Part shown: positions 11,075 through 21,869 of the stretch, piece after piece
Numbering within the stretch: the first letter of the stretch is position 1
Layout of the letters: every line of letters starts with the position of its first letter
Assembly: GCF_905171765.1 (NCBI RefSeq)
Contig: NC_053392.1
Location: forward strand, 103,342,220-103,406,219
DNA from: Bufo bufo
Taxonomy: Eukaryota > Chordata > Amphibia > Anura > Bufonidae
Direction: 5' to 3'
Length of the DNA stretch: 64,000 nucleotides
The notes under the pieces: model-generated
Seen by the model: only the letters and a program-made list of their open reading frames with translations
Databases searched by the model: none
What the model was told of the DNA's origin: nothing
Made by a program: the position numbers and the translations under genes

Positions 11075-12613
11075 GCAAGGAACAGGGCCGTTTTTACCGC
11101 AGGGCAAAAGGGGCAGCTGCCCCGGGCCCAGTTGCTCCTGGGTGGCCCAAGCAGCATTTTACTTGGATTTTACTTGGGCCCCCTATATTTTGTTGCCGCC
11201 GCCGCCCGCCGGCCATGTAACATCACAAAGTCACGGTCCGGTCTATAGAAATAGACTGAGTGAGGAAGGGGCGGGGCCCGCGGCCGCTCTGCGCTCCGCT
11301 CTGCTGCCTGGCCTGCCTGTCTCTTTAACAGAGCAGACCAGTGGCTGCTGGAGCGTGACGCAGCTGCCGCACAGGCAGAGAGAAGAAGGAGGCGGAGCGA
11401 GCCCGAGCCCCAGCCAGCAGCCACAACAGACACAGCCTGAGCCAAGCAACTAACAGAACTTACAGGTATTTGGGGGGGGGGGGGGCTCATATAGGACAGG
11501 GGGTCAGTGTGTGCTTTCCTGCTACTACATCAACCCCCCCCAAAACTCCTTGCTGCCGATGTTGAGTGTGCCAGTGTGTGTGTCCGTCCCTGTGTGTGTG
11601 TGTGTCCGTCCCTGTGTGTGTGTGTGTCCGTCCCTGTGTGTGTGTCCGTCCCTGTGTGTGTGTGTGTGTCCGTCCCTGTGTGTGTGTCCGTCCCTTTGTG
11701 TGTGTGTGTGTCCGTCCCTTTGTGTGTGTGTGTCCGTCCCTTTGTGTGTGTGTGTCCTTCCCTGTTTGTGACTGTCCATCCCTGTGTATGTGTCCGTCCC
11801 TGTGTGTGTGTCTGTCCCTGTGTGTGTGTGTCCGTCCCTGTGTGTGTGTGTGTCCGTCCCTGTGTGTGTGTGTCCGTCCCTGTGTGTGTGTGTCTGTCCC
11901 TGTGTGTGTGTGTGTCTGTCCCTGTGTGTGTGTGTGTCTGTCCCTTTGTGTGTGTCCGTCCCTGTGTGTGTGTCTGTCCCTTTGTGTGTGTCTGTCCCTT
12001 TGTGTGTGTGTGTGAGTCCGTCCCTGTGTGTGTGTGTCCGTCCCTGTGTGTGTGTCCGTCCCTGTGTGTGTTTGTCCGTCCGTCCCTGTGTGTGTGTGTG
12101 TGTCCGTCCGTCCCTGTGTGTGTGTGTCCGTCCCTGTGTGTGTCCGTCCCTGTGTGTGTGTGTGTCCGTCCCTGTGTTTGTTTGTGTGTGTCCGTCCCTG
12201 TGTGTGTGTCCGTCCCTGTGTGTGTGTGTGTCCGTCCCTGTGTGTGTCTCTCTCCCTGTGTGTATCACCATGCCCACAGTGTTCCTATGTCTTGACGCAG
12301 CTGCTTCAGAATGTTCTGTGCGGGGCAAGAGGAAGAAGATGGAAGAGGAGGCAGCGCCAGCATGGAGTCCGTGCAATAGACACAGGGAGGCACACTGTCA
12401 TCACGCCCGCCTGTGCCAGGACGCGGTGAGGTGTGCGCGTCTGCGTTGCACCATCCCTCGCCGTACCAGCAGCTAGTGAGCGCCAGTGAAAGGAAACAGG
12501 TGAGTATAAGATTTTTGCTTTTTTTTTTAAGGTGTGGGAAGGCGGGATCCAGGGGGCCCAAGTAAATTCTTGCCCAGGGTCCAATCAATATTAAAGACGG
12601 CCCTGGCAAGGAA
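11075..12613. mobile_element. Non-autonomous hAT element with perfect 8-bp target duplication
   Basis: The 8-bp direct repeat GCAAGGAA (11075-11082 and 12606-12613) brackets a 1,523-bp element. It starts CAGGGCCGTTTTTA and ends TAAAGACGGCCCTG, a good terminal inverted repeat of hAT type. No transposase is present. The interior has a GC- and CpG-rich block (about 11195-11460), a homopolymer of G near 11471, a 0.7-kb minisatellite, and a second GC-rich block ending in a consensus 5' splice site (CAGGTGAGT at 12497). The GC-rich part resembles a captured promoter or first exon. It may also simply be the family's own interior. Confidence 0.85.
11566..12262. repeat. TG-rich minisatellite (units ending CCGTCCC)
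   Basis: Around thirty tandem units of the form (TG)n followed by TCCGTCCC or TCTGTCCC, with unit lengths of about 16-26 bp varying in the TG count. Long open frames exist on both strands (up to 262 codons plus, 283 codons minus) only because the repeat lacks stops. Their translations are low-complexity VCVCVRPC or THTHRDGH repeats and are not genes. Alternating TG is prone to Z-DNA and slippage. Confidence 0.95.
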
Positions 12614-12694
12614 CCATCAACAACGGGCATAGGAAGAATGATCTTCTCCTTTATTTTCTTTGTTAAGAAAAAAAAGGAAATAAAAATGGAAAAC

Positions 12695-12735
12695 AATGCA
12701 TTTCGGGGATCAGCAGGTCCCCTTCATCAGGTTAG
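12695..12735 (-). ncRNA. Degenerate hammerhead-like motif
   Basis: On the minus strand, CTGATGA (12730-12724) is followed by an extra A and then a 5-bp stem II GGGGA/TCCCC with an 8-nt loop, and GAAA (12704-12701). The base after GAAA is T rather than C, and I do not see a good stem III or GTC cleavage triplet. It is therefore probably a remnant. It sits in a short sequence of retroelement style next to an AT-rich tract, and its boundaries are not resolved. Confidence 0.4.
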
Positions 12736-14271
12736 AGTTGCATACCTGACTGTACATATGTAACTATTGGGAAAAAGTCTGCTCTGTGAAATTCCCCAGT
12801 CCAAAACCCGTTGCTGCTACATGTACTGCAACTCCTATCATCCTCGATAAAGAGACTTTTTATTTAACTAAAAGGGCCTGGTCATTGACTCCACCATCCA
12901 TTCACCAGCCCTTATATCTGCCTTGCACCCATCTACCTAACATCAAGGGCACTCACCTCAACACTAGGCAAGACCCCAAAAAGTCCAGGGTGTGTCTGAG
13001 GAAATAGATGGTGCGTCCTCCATTCACTTCATGGCCCTAGGGTGCTTTGGAGTGAGGACAGCCACTATGAACCTCTCCATCTTCTGTCAGTTCCACAACT
13101 TTCACTCCCATCCTCCTCCCTGTTCTCCTCCTGCAGGTAGCTGCATATAATGTCAGTCCAATTGCTCATTTGATCACTTCACAAGCAGCAGAGAACAGTC
13201 TGGGCTTCAAACACTCTTATCCATGATGATCTGCACTGCTCCGCTTTTCCGACAGGGTCCTTTGAAGCTTGGCTATGACAGTCATCGCATGGGTACCTCA
13301 CATTTTATAATTCTTTGTTCAGGTTCATTTTCAGAAGTGTTAAGCTCTCCAATCACCCTTCTCTGACAAAACACATAGCTATAATTAAAAAAAAAAGTTG
13401 TTGGCTCACCCTAGGAGGAAATTGTTGATGATAAAAATGATGTGATTAAAGAGACGTGTACAGGACTTTTCTTTTGGACTGTCAATCACCACACAAGACC
13501 AAGGAAAGTCTTGTGATTTATTTACAGCTTTGTACTGTGCACAGGGCTCAGACTGCATTTAATTTCATGCAGGCGGTAGAATGGCCTTGTGATAATGATT
13601 TTCAATCACAGACTGTAGACTGCTATCGCTTTTTACATTATAGGTTAATGTCACCAAGACACACCCCTGTCTGCTCTCCGATGGAAAAATTCTCAGGCCC
13701 AACGTGTATTATTCAATGCAGACAAGGGAGGGGAAGGGGTAGATTGAAGGCTGACTGTAGATACGGTATTGCTATATTTCGAGCGCTTTGTATAATTTAC
13801 GATCAATAAGAGGAATTCAAAATAGAAAAAATAAAAATTTTCTCAATACACAATAATAATATGTAAACCAATAATTAAAAAATTTCCAGAAGTCAAAAAA
13901 TAAATAAATGTTGAACTTTAATGACAGAGAAGAGGCTTGGCATTGTCAGTTCACTTCTGTATAGCGCCTGCATCAATTAATAATGGAGCAGATGTGGGCC
14001 TTTATGAGGTCAGGGCCAGGCTTGAAGATGTTCACAATAACTGGCTCTGTCAATCACAGGGCATTTGAAGACAGAGGAGAGCCTCTAGGGGTGACAGCAA
14101 CACCCTCATTGCTCCTATAGACTCATTTGCATAACTTAAAACTTTTTTCCACTGAAAAACGGCCACATATTGGGATGGGACCATGACAGATCAATTCTGC
14201 TGACCAGCGCACAGGTCTAAGGTCAGCCTGTTCTAATGCTATGAAGCCCTTTAACTCTAATGTAAATAGGC
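12736..14271. other. No recognised feature
   Basis: About 1.5 kb without identifiable coding or RNA genes. The 117-codon frame at 13456-13809 has no recognisable motif. The end near 14250 (GCCCTTTAA) may be an eroded MITE terminus. Confidence 0.4.
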
Positions 14272-14839
14272 GTCTTTTGTAGGGATGAGCGGACCCGTGG
14301 ATGTTCGGGTTCGCCGGGTTCGGCCGAACTTCAGGTCAAAGTTCGGGTCAGGACTCGAACTTGAACCGAACTCGAACCCGAACCTCATTGAAGTCAATAG
14401 GAACCTGAACTTTGGTGCACTAAAATGGTTGTAAAATAGTCGTAGTAAGGGCTAGAGGGCTGCAAAAGGAAGCAAAATGGGGGTAAGAGCAGGACACTTG
14501 CCCTGCAAACAAACGTGGATAGGGAAATGACTTAAAATAACAGAATAGAAAAAAATAAAAAATAATAATCTTGAACTAGGAGGCGGAGGTGAAAGTGGAG
14601 TAGGAGGTTGAGGAGGCGGTGGACTTTGTGGTGTAGGTGGAAGCGGGGGTGGAGGATGAGGAGGTAGCCAACACTGTTTTTGTTGTTTTTTTTTATTTAT
14701 TTTTGCATTTTTTCATTTTTTTTTTATAAGTATGGGAAAAAAACAAAACATTGGGAAATAGAAAAGAGAATGCAAAGAGAAAGTGCGGTGGAGTATAACA
14801 GTGGCTGGGTGCGGCTGGTATACTTGTCTACTCAGCACA

Positions 14840-17800
14840 AGGTATGGACAAGACCTGTGGGATCCATGCCTGGTTCATTTTAATAAACGCTGCGCTTGTC
14901 TGTGATTACCCCCCCTGCCGTGCTAAACACATGTTCGGACAGTACTTACTGCAGGGCAGGCCAGCACCTCCAAGGCGTAAAGGAAGGGCAAGCTCAGGCC
15001 GTGTGCCAAATTTGGAGACCCAGTAGTTGAATGGGGCAGACCCATCAGTCAGTACGTGTAGGCATGTGCACACATACTGTTCCACCATGTTGCTTAAATG
15101 CTGCCTCCTGCTAAGACGTTCCATATCAGTTGGTGGTGCTGGTTGTTGTGGCGTGCTGACAAAGCTTTTCCACAATTCGGTCATGCTAACCCTCCCTTCT
15201 GAGGTGCTGGCTGTGCCCCAGCTGCGTTGGCGACTTCTTCTTCCTCATTCTGTGCCTTTGCCTTGTGCTTCCACTGAGCCTCCGCTGTCAGGTGTGAATG
15301 CCATCAGCAGCGCGTCTAATAGCGTGTGCGCTTGTACTCGCGCATCTTCCGATCACGCTCCAGTGACAGAATTAAGGACAGCACGTTGTCCTTGTAGCGG
15401 AGATCTAGCAGGGTGGCATTCAGTAATCAGCACTGGTTAGAATGTGGGCAACTCAACGGTCATTGCGCAGTTACTGCAGCATGTAGTCGCTCATGTGTGC
15501 CAGGCTGCCCAGAGGCAACGACAAGCTGTCCTCTGTGGAAGGTGTATCATCTGTGTCCTCTGTATTCCCTCAGCCACGCTCCATTGATGCCCATAAGCTG
15601 CTTTGGGTGCCACCCTGCTGTGAACACGGTTCCTTCTTCTCCTGCAGAACTATGCCCTGGCTGGACAGTTGTGTACCTGGCCTCTGTTGGTTCAGGAACC
15701 CACCCTCCAAGCCACTTGTGAATGACTGGCCTGATAACCGTGGAAATTATCCCTCTTCCTCCTCCTCTTCCTCCTGTGCCACATCCTCTTACATCATCGC
15801 CCGAAGCGTTTTTTCAGACATAGAAGTGGGATAGTAACGCTGAGGACTGCGTCTTCGGCACTAGCCATGTTGGTGGAGTACTCGAAACAGCCCAACACGG
15901 CACACACATCCCGCATGGAGGCCCACTTTTTGGTGGTGAAGTGGTGCTGTTCCGCAGAGCGACTCACCAGTGTGTGCTGCAGCTGAAACTCCACTATTGC
16001 CTGCTGCTGCTCACACAGTCTCTGCAGCATGTGCAAGATGGAGTTCCACCTTGTGGGTACGTTGCATATGAGGCGGTGAGCGTGAAGGCTAAAGTTACGC
16101 TGCAGTGCAGACAGGCGAGCAGCAGCAGGGTGAGAACGCCGAAAGAGTGCACAAACGGCCCGCACTTTCTGCAGCAGCTCTGGAATATTGGGGTAATTTT
16201 TCAGGAACCTCTGCACCACCAAATTGAGCAGATGCACCAGGCAAGGGATGTGAGTCAAACTGGCTAGCCCCATAGCCGCTACGAGATTTCGCCCATTATC
16301 GCACACCAGCAGGCCAGGCCTGAGGCTCAGCGGCACCAACCACTCATCGGTCTGTTGTTCTATGCTCGTCCATAGCTCCTGCGTGGTGTGGTGTTTTTCC
16401 CCCAAAAAGATGAGTTTCAAAACAGCCTGTTGTCATTTCCCCCTGGCTATGCTGAAGTTGGTGGCGAAGGTGTTACATTGATCGGATGAGAAGGCGGTAG
16501 AGGAGGAAGTGGAGTAGGAGGCAACAGGAGACACTGCATTTACTCAGTGTGCAGTTAGGGAGATATAATGTCCCTGCCCATGCATACTGGTCCACATATC
16601 GGTAGTTATGTGGACCTTGCCACAGATAGCGCTGCGCAGTGCACACCTAATTTTGTCCGCCACTTGGTTGTGCAGGGCAGGGCTTGCCTGGAAAAGTAGT
16701 GGCGGCTGGAAACCATGTACTGTGGGACAGGCCCAGCCATAAGGTTTTTAAAGGTTTCTGTCTCCACCAGACGGAATGACAATTTCAAAGGCCAGGAATT
16801 TTGAAATGCTGGCATTCAGGGCTAGGGATCACGGGTGGGTATGGGGGTACTTCCTGTTTATCTCCAGTGTTTGGGGGATGGACAGCTGAACGCTTCCATG
16901 GGACAGTTTGGACATGCTGGGTGATGGTGGTGGAGGTAGTGGTGTTGCTGCCACATCCTCTGTTTGCGGGTTGGCAGGTGCCACTGTCACTCCAGAGGGG
17001 GAGAAAGAGGCCGAGACCACAGCAGAAGAGGGAGCAAGAGCGAGACTGCAGCAGAAGAGGGAGCAAGAGGAGCCTGAGATCTTTTGTGGTTTTTCAGGTG
17101 TGTACTCCACTGCAGCTCGTGCTTTGCATTTAGATGCCTGGTCATGCAGGTGGTGCTCAGGTTTAGAACATTTATGCCTCGCTTCAGACTCTGATTGCAC
17201 AGCGTGCAAACCACTTGCGTCTTGTCGTCAGCACAGTGTCTGAAGAACTGCCATGCCAGGGAACTCCTTAGAGCTGGCTTTGGTGTGCTCAGTCCCCGGG
17301 TGTGGTGGGCAGTAGCCGGCATACTGGCTTGGGGATGGCCACTCTGCTTTTGCACCCTGCTCCCTCTTTTGCTGTGTGGCTGGCGCTGTGTGACCACCAC
17401 CTCTTCCTCTGAATTGCACACGTCACTCGCATGACCTTGATTCCATGTGGGGTCTAGGACCTCATCATCCTCCACATCATCTTCCAACCACTCTTTACCC
17501 CTGCCCTCCTTGCCGGTCTGCACACAGCAGAAAGCCGCAGCAGTTGGCACCTGTGTTTCATCATCATCCGAGACGTGCTGCGGTGGTCCTCCCATGTCCA
17601 CATCCTGAAACATAAGTGGTTGGGCATTAGCGCACTCAATCTCTTCCACCTCTTGGGCAGGGCTAGGTGGATGGCCCACGGAAACCCTGCCAGCAGAGTC
17701 ATCAAAAAGCATGAGAGACTGCTGCATGACTTGGGGCTCAGACTGCTTAGCTGATTTGCAAGGGGGTAAGGTGAAAGACATATGCCCATGGGCTGCAGGT

Positions 17801-18098
17801 GCCAACTCTGTGGTTTCAGTAGGGGACCGGGTGGGAGGCAATGTGAAGGAACTGGAAGCACTATCAACCATCCAATCTACTACCGCATCTACTTGTTCTG
17901 GCCTCACCATTCGTACATCGGTATTCGGGCCTACAAAATGACGCTGACCGTCCTGTCGCCTATGTTACCTGAGGAAGGTGTTTCATTTGGGCGTGTGGCT
18001 GGCACAGATCGACCACGTTCTCTCCCTGCAACAGGAGTTCCACCAGCACCAGCAGCACCACGACCAGGGCCATGTCCCTTATTTGATGCTCTCCTCAT
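14840..18098 (-). pseudogene. hAT transposase, BED zinc finger type (ZBED-like), broken
   Basis: The probable original start is the ATG at 18098, followed by a Gly/Arg-rich leader, then a frameshift into the long frame 17910-16987. In that 307-residue frame a BED finger lies at residues 217-266 with C235, C238, H259 and H264, after an acidic N-terminal region. Further down come TTDMWTS (about 16600, with the first catalytic Asp), then the 208-codon frame 16420-15794 containing CDNGRNL (second Asp) and VPTRWNSILHMLQRL. A frameshifted end (14840-15060) recalls the hAT C-terminal dimerisation region (YWVSKFGTRPELA, VITDKRS). Multiple frameshifts and stops are present. Family knowledge: hAT transposases cut and paste DNA and make 8-bp duplications, matching the flanks here. 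Confidence 0.85.
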
Positions 18099-18112
18099 TC
18101 TTTGAGGTCTCC

Positions 18113-18960
18113 CACCGAACTAACAGACAGATTAACTATATTAATTTCCCTGTCACGTATGCAGTGCAGGTATACCTCATACCAAAAATGGGTATATGTC
18201 ACAGGCTGAACTAACAGTCAGATTAACTATATTAATTTCCCTGTCACGTATAAAGTGCACGTGTATCTCACACTAAAAATGGGTATATGTCACCCACCGA
18301 ACTAACAGACAGATTCACTATATTAATTTCCCTGTCACGTATGCAGTGCAGGTGTACCTCACACCAAAAATGGGTATATGTCACCGGCCGAACTAACAGA
18401 TGGATTCACTATATTAATTTCCCTTTCATGTATGCAGTGCAGGGGTACCTCACACCAAAAATGGGAATATGTCACCCACCGAACTAAAAGACGAATTAAC
18501 TATATTAATTTCCCTGTCACATATGCAGTGCAGGTGTGCCTCACACCAAAAATGGGAATATGTCAGCCACTGAACTAACAGTCAGATTAACTATATTAAT
18601 TTCCCTGTCACATATGCAATGCACATGTATCGCACACCAAAAATTGGTATATGTCACTGGCCGAACTAACAGTCAGATTACTATATTAATTTCCCTGTCA
18701 CGTATGCAGTGCAGGTGTACCTCACACCAAAAATGGGTCTATGTCACCGGCCGAACTAACAGACAGATTAACTATTATATTTTTGTGTCAGGGGCACAAA
18801 AATGGTTCATTGCACCCACAAAAATTCACTATAGGTCAGCAACAGAATTAACAGCCTGATTTACTATTATATTTCTGTGTCAGGGGTGCAAAGCTGGTGT
18901 ATTGCACCCACAAAAAATCATTATCGGTCACCCACAAAACAAACAGCCAGATTTCTAACT
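18113..18960. repeat. Tandem repeat, about 90-bp units, in the hAT no. 1 5' region
   Basis: About eight units share CCGAACTAACAGACAGATT, CTATATTAATTTCCCTGTCA, TATGCAGTGCAGGTGTACCT and CACACCAAAAATGGG. The last two units (18770-18960) are more divergent, with TTTTGTGTCAGGGGCACAAA. The array lies just upstream of the transposase start on the minus strand, where a promoter or transposase-binding repeat would be expected. hAT no. 2 has a comparable but unrelated array at 55868-56560. Confidence 0.9.
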
Positions 18961-19132
18961 CTCTCCCTCTCTTCAGCTGCCTGCTTCCTGTCCCTGCACT
19001 ACTCAGAGCTGATGGGCGGTGCTACATGTGATCCAGCTTGTATAGAGGCTGAGTCACATGATGTGTAACGCCCAAGAGGTGCATTACCACTTTTGCACCC
19101 TGCCACTATCTCCTATGGTTAACCTAATGCCC

Positions 19133-19594
19133 TCCTGAGTATTTAAAAAGCGGTTGTAGTAAAGAAAGAGTGGCACTGCACTGGACCGAGATAAATCCCT
19201 TACATTGACACAATCGTCACCGGGGTACTTAGCGGGAGCATGTATGCAACATGATCCCACTATAATTTATTTATTAAATTAGCTGGACGTTTATGTATGC
19301 AACATCGCTGCTGCCGGTGGTGCTCTGTCCAACAATAATCTTGCACGTGTAAAAGACAACGGACGGCACTCACCAATGCTTGCATAAAAATTTCCTTTAT
19401 TCCTGGTAGAGAGCGGACAACATACACAAGTGCACCAGCTGAGTTAGGCGACGGCCATTTCGCACCTCAGTGCTTCGTCTGGCCCATGATGGTGTATGTT
19501 GTCCTCTCTCTACCAGAAATAAAGGACATTTTTCTGCAAGCATTGTTGAGTGCCGTCCGTTGTCTTTTACACGTGCAAGATCATCCTGAGTATT
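19133..19594 (-). mobile_element. Non-autonomous hammerhead-bearing foldback, 11-bp target duplication
   Basis: The 11-base repeat TCCTGAGTATT (19133-19143 and 19584-19594) brackets a 440-bp insert. Its right part is an inverted repeat: 19333-19455 and 19470-19583 are near-complementary, sharing TTGCACGTGTAAAAGACAAC and its complement at the outer edge and TACCAGRAATAAAGGA in each arm. A hammerhead-like core sits at the hinge. The layout parallels the larger palindromic element at 61121-62159. It lies inside the solo LTR and is thus the youngest of three nested insertions. Confidence 0.7.
19449..19486 (-). ncRNA. Hammerhead-like motif with one core substitution
   Basis: On the minus strand, stem I GGGC/GCCT encloses CAGACGA (consensus CTGANGA, so T to A at the second position). 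An extra A follows, then stem II GCAC/GTGC with a TGAG loop, GAAA, and a short stem III with GGCC loop leading to the GTC triplet (19451-19449). The substituted invariant base predicts loss of cleavage. Confidence 0.5.
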
Positions 19595-20868
19595 ATTCCC
19601 AGGTCCTGCAAAATGTTTATTTATATTTCTTATTTTGTAACTGTTCACATGTAATATGCCTGGTTCACCAGCAGGTGGCAGCAAACACAGCCTTCCTTCC
19701 ATTCTAATAATCCCCCTCTGTGGTATGGTGGGTGTTTTCCCACTTGCTGCAGGGAGGGTGGAGTTCTAATTAGAAGTTTTTAGTTTGGCTTACCCCCTGC
19801 TAGGGGAAGGCAGCAGGAGCATGTCCCTGTTGGATTTGCTATGCCAAGCCAGCCAATGCACCTTCAGCTCTGCTGGATGTAGAGGCAGAAGCTGGAAAAC
19901 TCAGAAGCCAGGAGTAAAGTTCCCTGGATCAGTTTACAGACAGACTACAGAAGGAAGTTACAGCCTATAGCTAAAGCTAAATTATACAGCTATCCTGTCA
20001 GCACAGCAGAGCCAGAGAGCAACAGACGTAGCAGAGAGGAGTTTGCCTGCCACAGTTAATGTCAAAGCCTGCTGGAAACCAAGACAAAGCCTGTAAATCG
20101 TTTGGAGAAAAGTTTATTGAAAGTAAAGCTATCAACTTCATCACAAGTTCTGGACTCAATTTTTTCTTCTAATCCCTCAATTATTCCCCCTATTTGCTCT
20201 GCTTCGGACGACAACGCCTGGGGTCCAGCGTATTCATGTAGGAGCACCGTGACACGTGCATCAACATAAAGGGACATTTAGGCCACCCTACACCACTCTG
20301 GCATTCTTACACCTGGGTACCATCTACCACCACATCACTAAAAGGGGTCCTGTGCCCTTGTTGCTTCACTGCAACTGGAGTCACGAATATCTCACTAAAA
20401 GGGACCCCTTGCCGCTGTTGTGCGTCGCAGATGCACCAGCCAATCACAGCCATGCCATTACTAGGCATGGCTGTGATGGCTTCTAAGTGCCTACAGCTTA
20501 GAAGCTTGTTGATTGGCTGCCCTGCAGCCTTTGAAAAGCTTTATTAAATGCCTGAACACCGAACTCGAACCCGAACTTTTCCCACAAAGTTCAGATTTGC
20601 TCAACACTAGTCTTTTGCTTCATGAGTTGAGACCCCTTAAAGCAAATACCGTATTTTTCGCCCCATAAGACGCACTTTTTCCTCCCCAAAAATGGGAGGA
20701 AAATGCCCCTGCGTCTTATGGGGCGAATGCTGACAGTTTAACATCGCTGGACGCGATGTACGGAGCGGGGGCCGGGGGAGGGACTGGGAGGAGGAGCTGG
20801 GGGCCGGCAATAGCGGTGGGGCGGTGCGGTCACTGTACTATAGCCCCGCCCCACCGCTCCGGTATACT

Positions 20869-21187
20869 AATATAAAATGTATTATTGAATTAAAAGTTAT
20901 TAAACATGCCCCCCTCACTCCTAATAGTACCGTATATCCTGATTTCTTCTGTATAATGCCGGCAGGCAGGACGGGCAGGCGGCAGCGTAACTCCCTGATG
21001 TCACGTGCCTGCGCCGCCTGCTTTATGAATGAAGCAGGCGGCGCAGACAAGTGACGTCACTGAGGGACGCGCCGGCCGCCCGGCCCGCCTGCCGGCATTA
21101 TACAGAAGAAATTTCTATATACGGTACTATTAGGAGTGAGGGGGGCATGTTTAATAACTTTTAATTCAATAATACATTTTATATTTG
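20869..21187. repeat. Near-perfect inverted repeat (about 150-bp arms)
   Basis: The left arm runs from AATATAAAATGTATTATTG through CCCCCCTCACTCCTAATAGT and ATAATGCCGGCAGGC to a GC-rich centre near 21020 (GCAGGCGGCGCAG repeated inversely). The right arm mirrors it to 21187. The arms remain very similar, so the palindrome is young or maintained. It could form a long hairpin in RNA or a cruciform. Confidence 0.9.
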
Positions 21188-21334
21188 TATGCGGCGGGGG
21201 CGGCGGTGGCAGCGGCGGGGGGGCACACGGAATCTGTGGATGGCACAGTTAAGGGGTGGGGGGCACTGTGGATGGCACTTTTATGGGGTGGGGGGTCTGT
21301 GGATGGCACATATATAACAGTGCCATCCACAGAT

Positions 21335-21675
21335 CCCCCCCCCCCCCCTGTAACAGTGCCAGCCACAGATCCCCCCCCTGTAACAGTGTCCGTCATCCAC
21401 AGATCCCCCCATAAGTGTCTGTCATCCACAGATCCCCCCCATAAGTGTCCGTCATCCACAGATCCCCCCATAAGTGTCCGTCATCCACAGATCCCCCCAT
21501 AAGTGTCCGTCATCCACAGATCCCCCCCATAAATGTCCGTCATCCACAGATCCCCCCATAAGTGTCCGTCATCCACAGATCCCCCCATAACAGTGTCCGT
21601 AATCCGCAGATCCCCCCATAACAGTGTCCGTCATCCACAGATCCCCCATAACAGTGTCCGTCATCCACAGACCAC
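21335..21675. repeat. Tandem repeat, about 29-bp units
   Basis: Roughly eleven units of GTCCGTCATCCACAGATC followed by CCCCCATAA or a variant. Units differ mainly in the C-run length and by insertion of CAGT. It lies inside the TA-flanked MITE. There are no unique spacers, so it is not CRISPR-like. Confidence 0.9.
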
Positions 21676-21782
21676 CATTAGTTCCAAACCCACCAAAAGC
21701 ACACCTTTTGGTTAAAACATTTTTTTTTCTTATTTTCCTCCCCAAAAACCTAGGTGCGTCTTATAGAGCGAAAAATACGGTA

Positions 21783-21869
21783 TTGCTTTCCTTCAGGAGA
21801 TGAATTTTGATGTAAATTGCACATTTAACTTTGCCCACTGATACTATTCTACAGTTTACTCTTTTAAGG
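21783..21869. other. Short spacer
   Basis: AT-rich sequence between the MITE and the LINE remnant; nothing recognised. Confidence 0.3.

Larger units (their letters stand above)
19060..20433. mobile_element. Solo LTR inserted in hAT no. 1
   Basis: The insert begins TGTAACGCCC at 19064 and ends GTCGCA at 20429, keeping the TG...CA ends of LTRs, and is flanked by a 4-bp direct repeat GATG (19060-19063 and 20430-20433). Removing it restores a continuous hAT-like sequence (GAGTCACATGATGCACCAGCC). Without its own nested insertion it is about 0.9 kb. No internal coding region or second LTR is present, so this is a solo LTR of a Gypsy-like or retrovirus-like element. Its orientation is taken from TG...CA only. 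Confidence 0.6.
14272..20617 (-). mobile_element. hAT transposon no. 1 (BED-finger type), perfect 8-bp target duplication, with nested insertions
   Basis: The direct repeat GTCTTTTG (14272-14279 and 20610-20617) brackets a 6,330-bp element. Its termini are TAGGGATGAGCGGA on the left and, read inward on the minus strand, TAGTGTTGAGCAAA on the right, a typical hAT pair. Subterminal GTTCGGGTTCG-like blocks occur at both ends. Transposase remnants run on the minus strand, so the element's 5' side is at the right. The 5' region holds a tandem repeat (18113-18960) and a solo LTR (19064-20429), which itself contains a hammerhead element. The 3' region (14580-14670) is rich in GGAGG. The transposase is broken, so the copy is dead. 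Confidence 0.9.
20647..21782. mobile_element. TA-flanked MITE with GC-rich internal palindrome
   Basis: The element starts CCGTATTTTTCGCCCCATAA at 20649 and ends with the inverted CTTATAGAGCGAAAAATACGG at 21780, flanked by TA on both sides. The termini are the CCGTATTTTTCG type found widely in vertebrate genomes; the TA duplication suggests mariner-like movement (inference). It contains no coding sequence. The interior carries a 0.3-kb palindrome and a 29-bp tandem array. Confidence 0.75.

Noticed and set aside
11507..12376. Long ORFs on both strands (262 and 283 codons)
   Set aside because: They lie in the TG/CCGTCCC minisatellite, translate to low-complexity repeats and exist only because the unit has no stop in several frames.
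13456..13809. 117-codon ORF
   Set aside because: No recognisable motif, domain, splice context or codon pattern; consistent with chance in AT-rich DNA.
15027..17434. Plus-strand ORFs across hAT no. 1 (for example 15027-15440 and 16908-17243)
   Set aside because: The transposase motifs are on the minus strand; the plus frames have no recognisable content.
18113..18960. CRISPR-like regular repeats
   Set aside because: Units are contiguous tandem repeats without unique spacers, within a eukaryotic hAT element. The same applies to 21335-21675.
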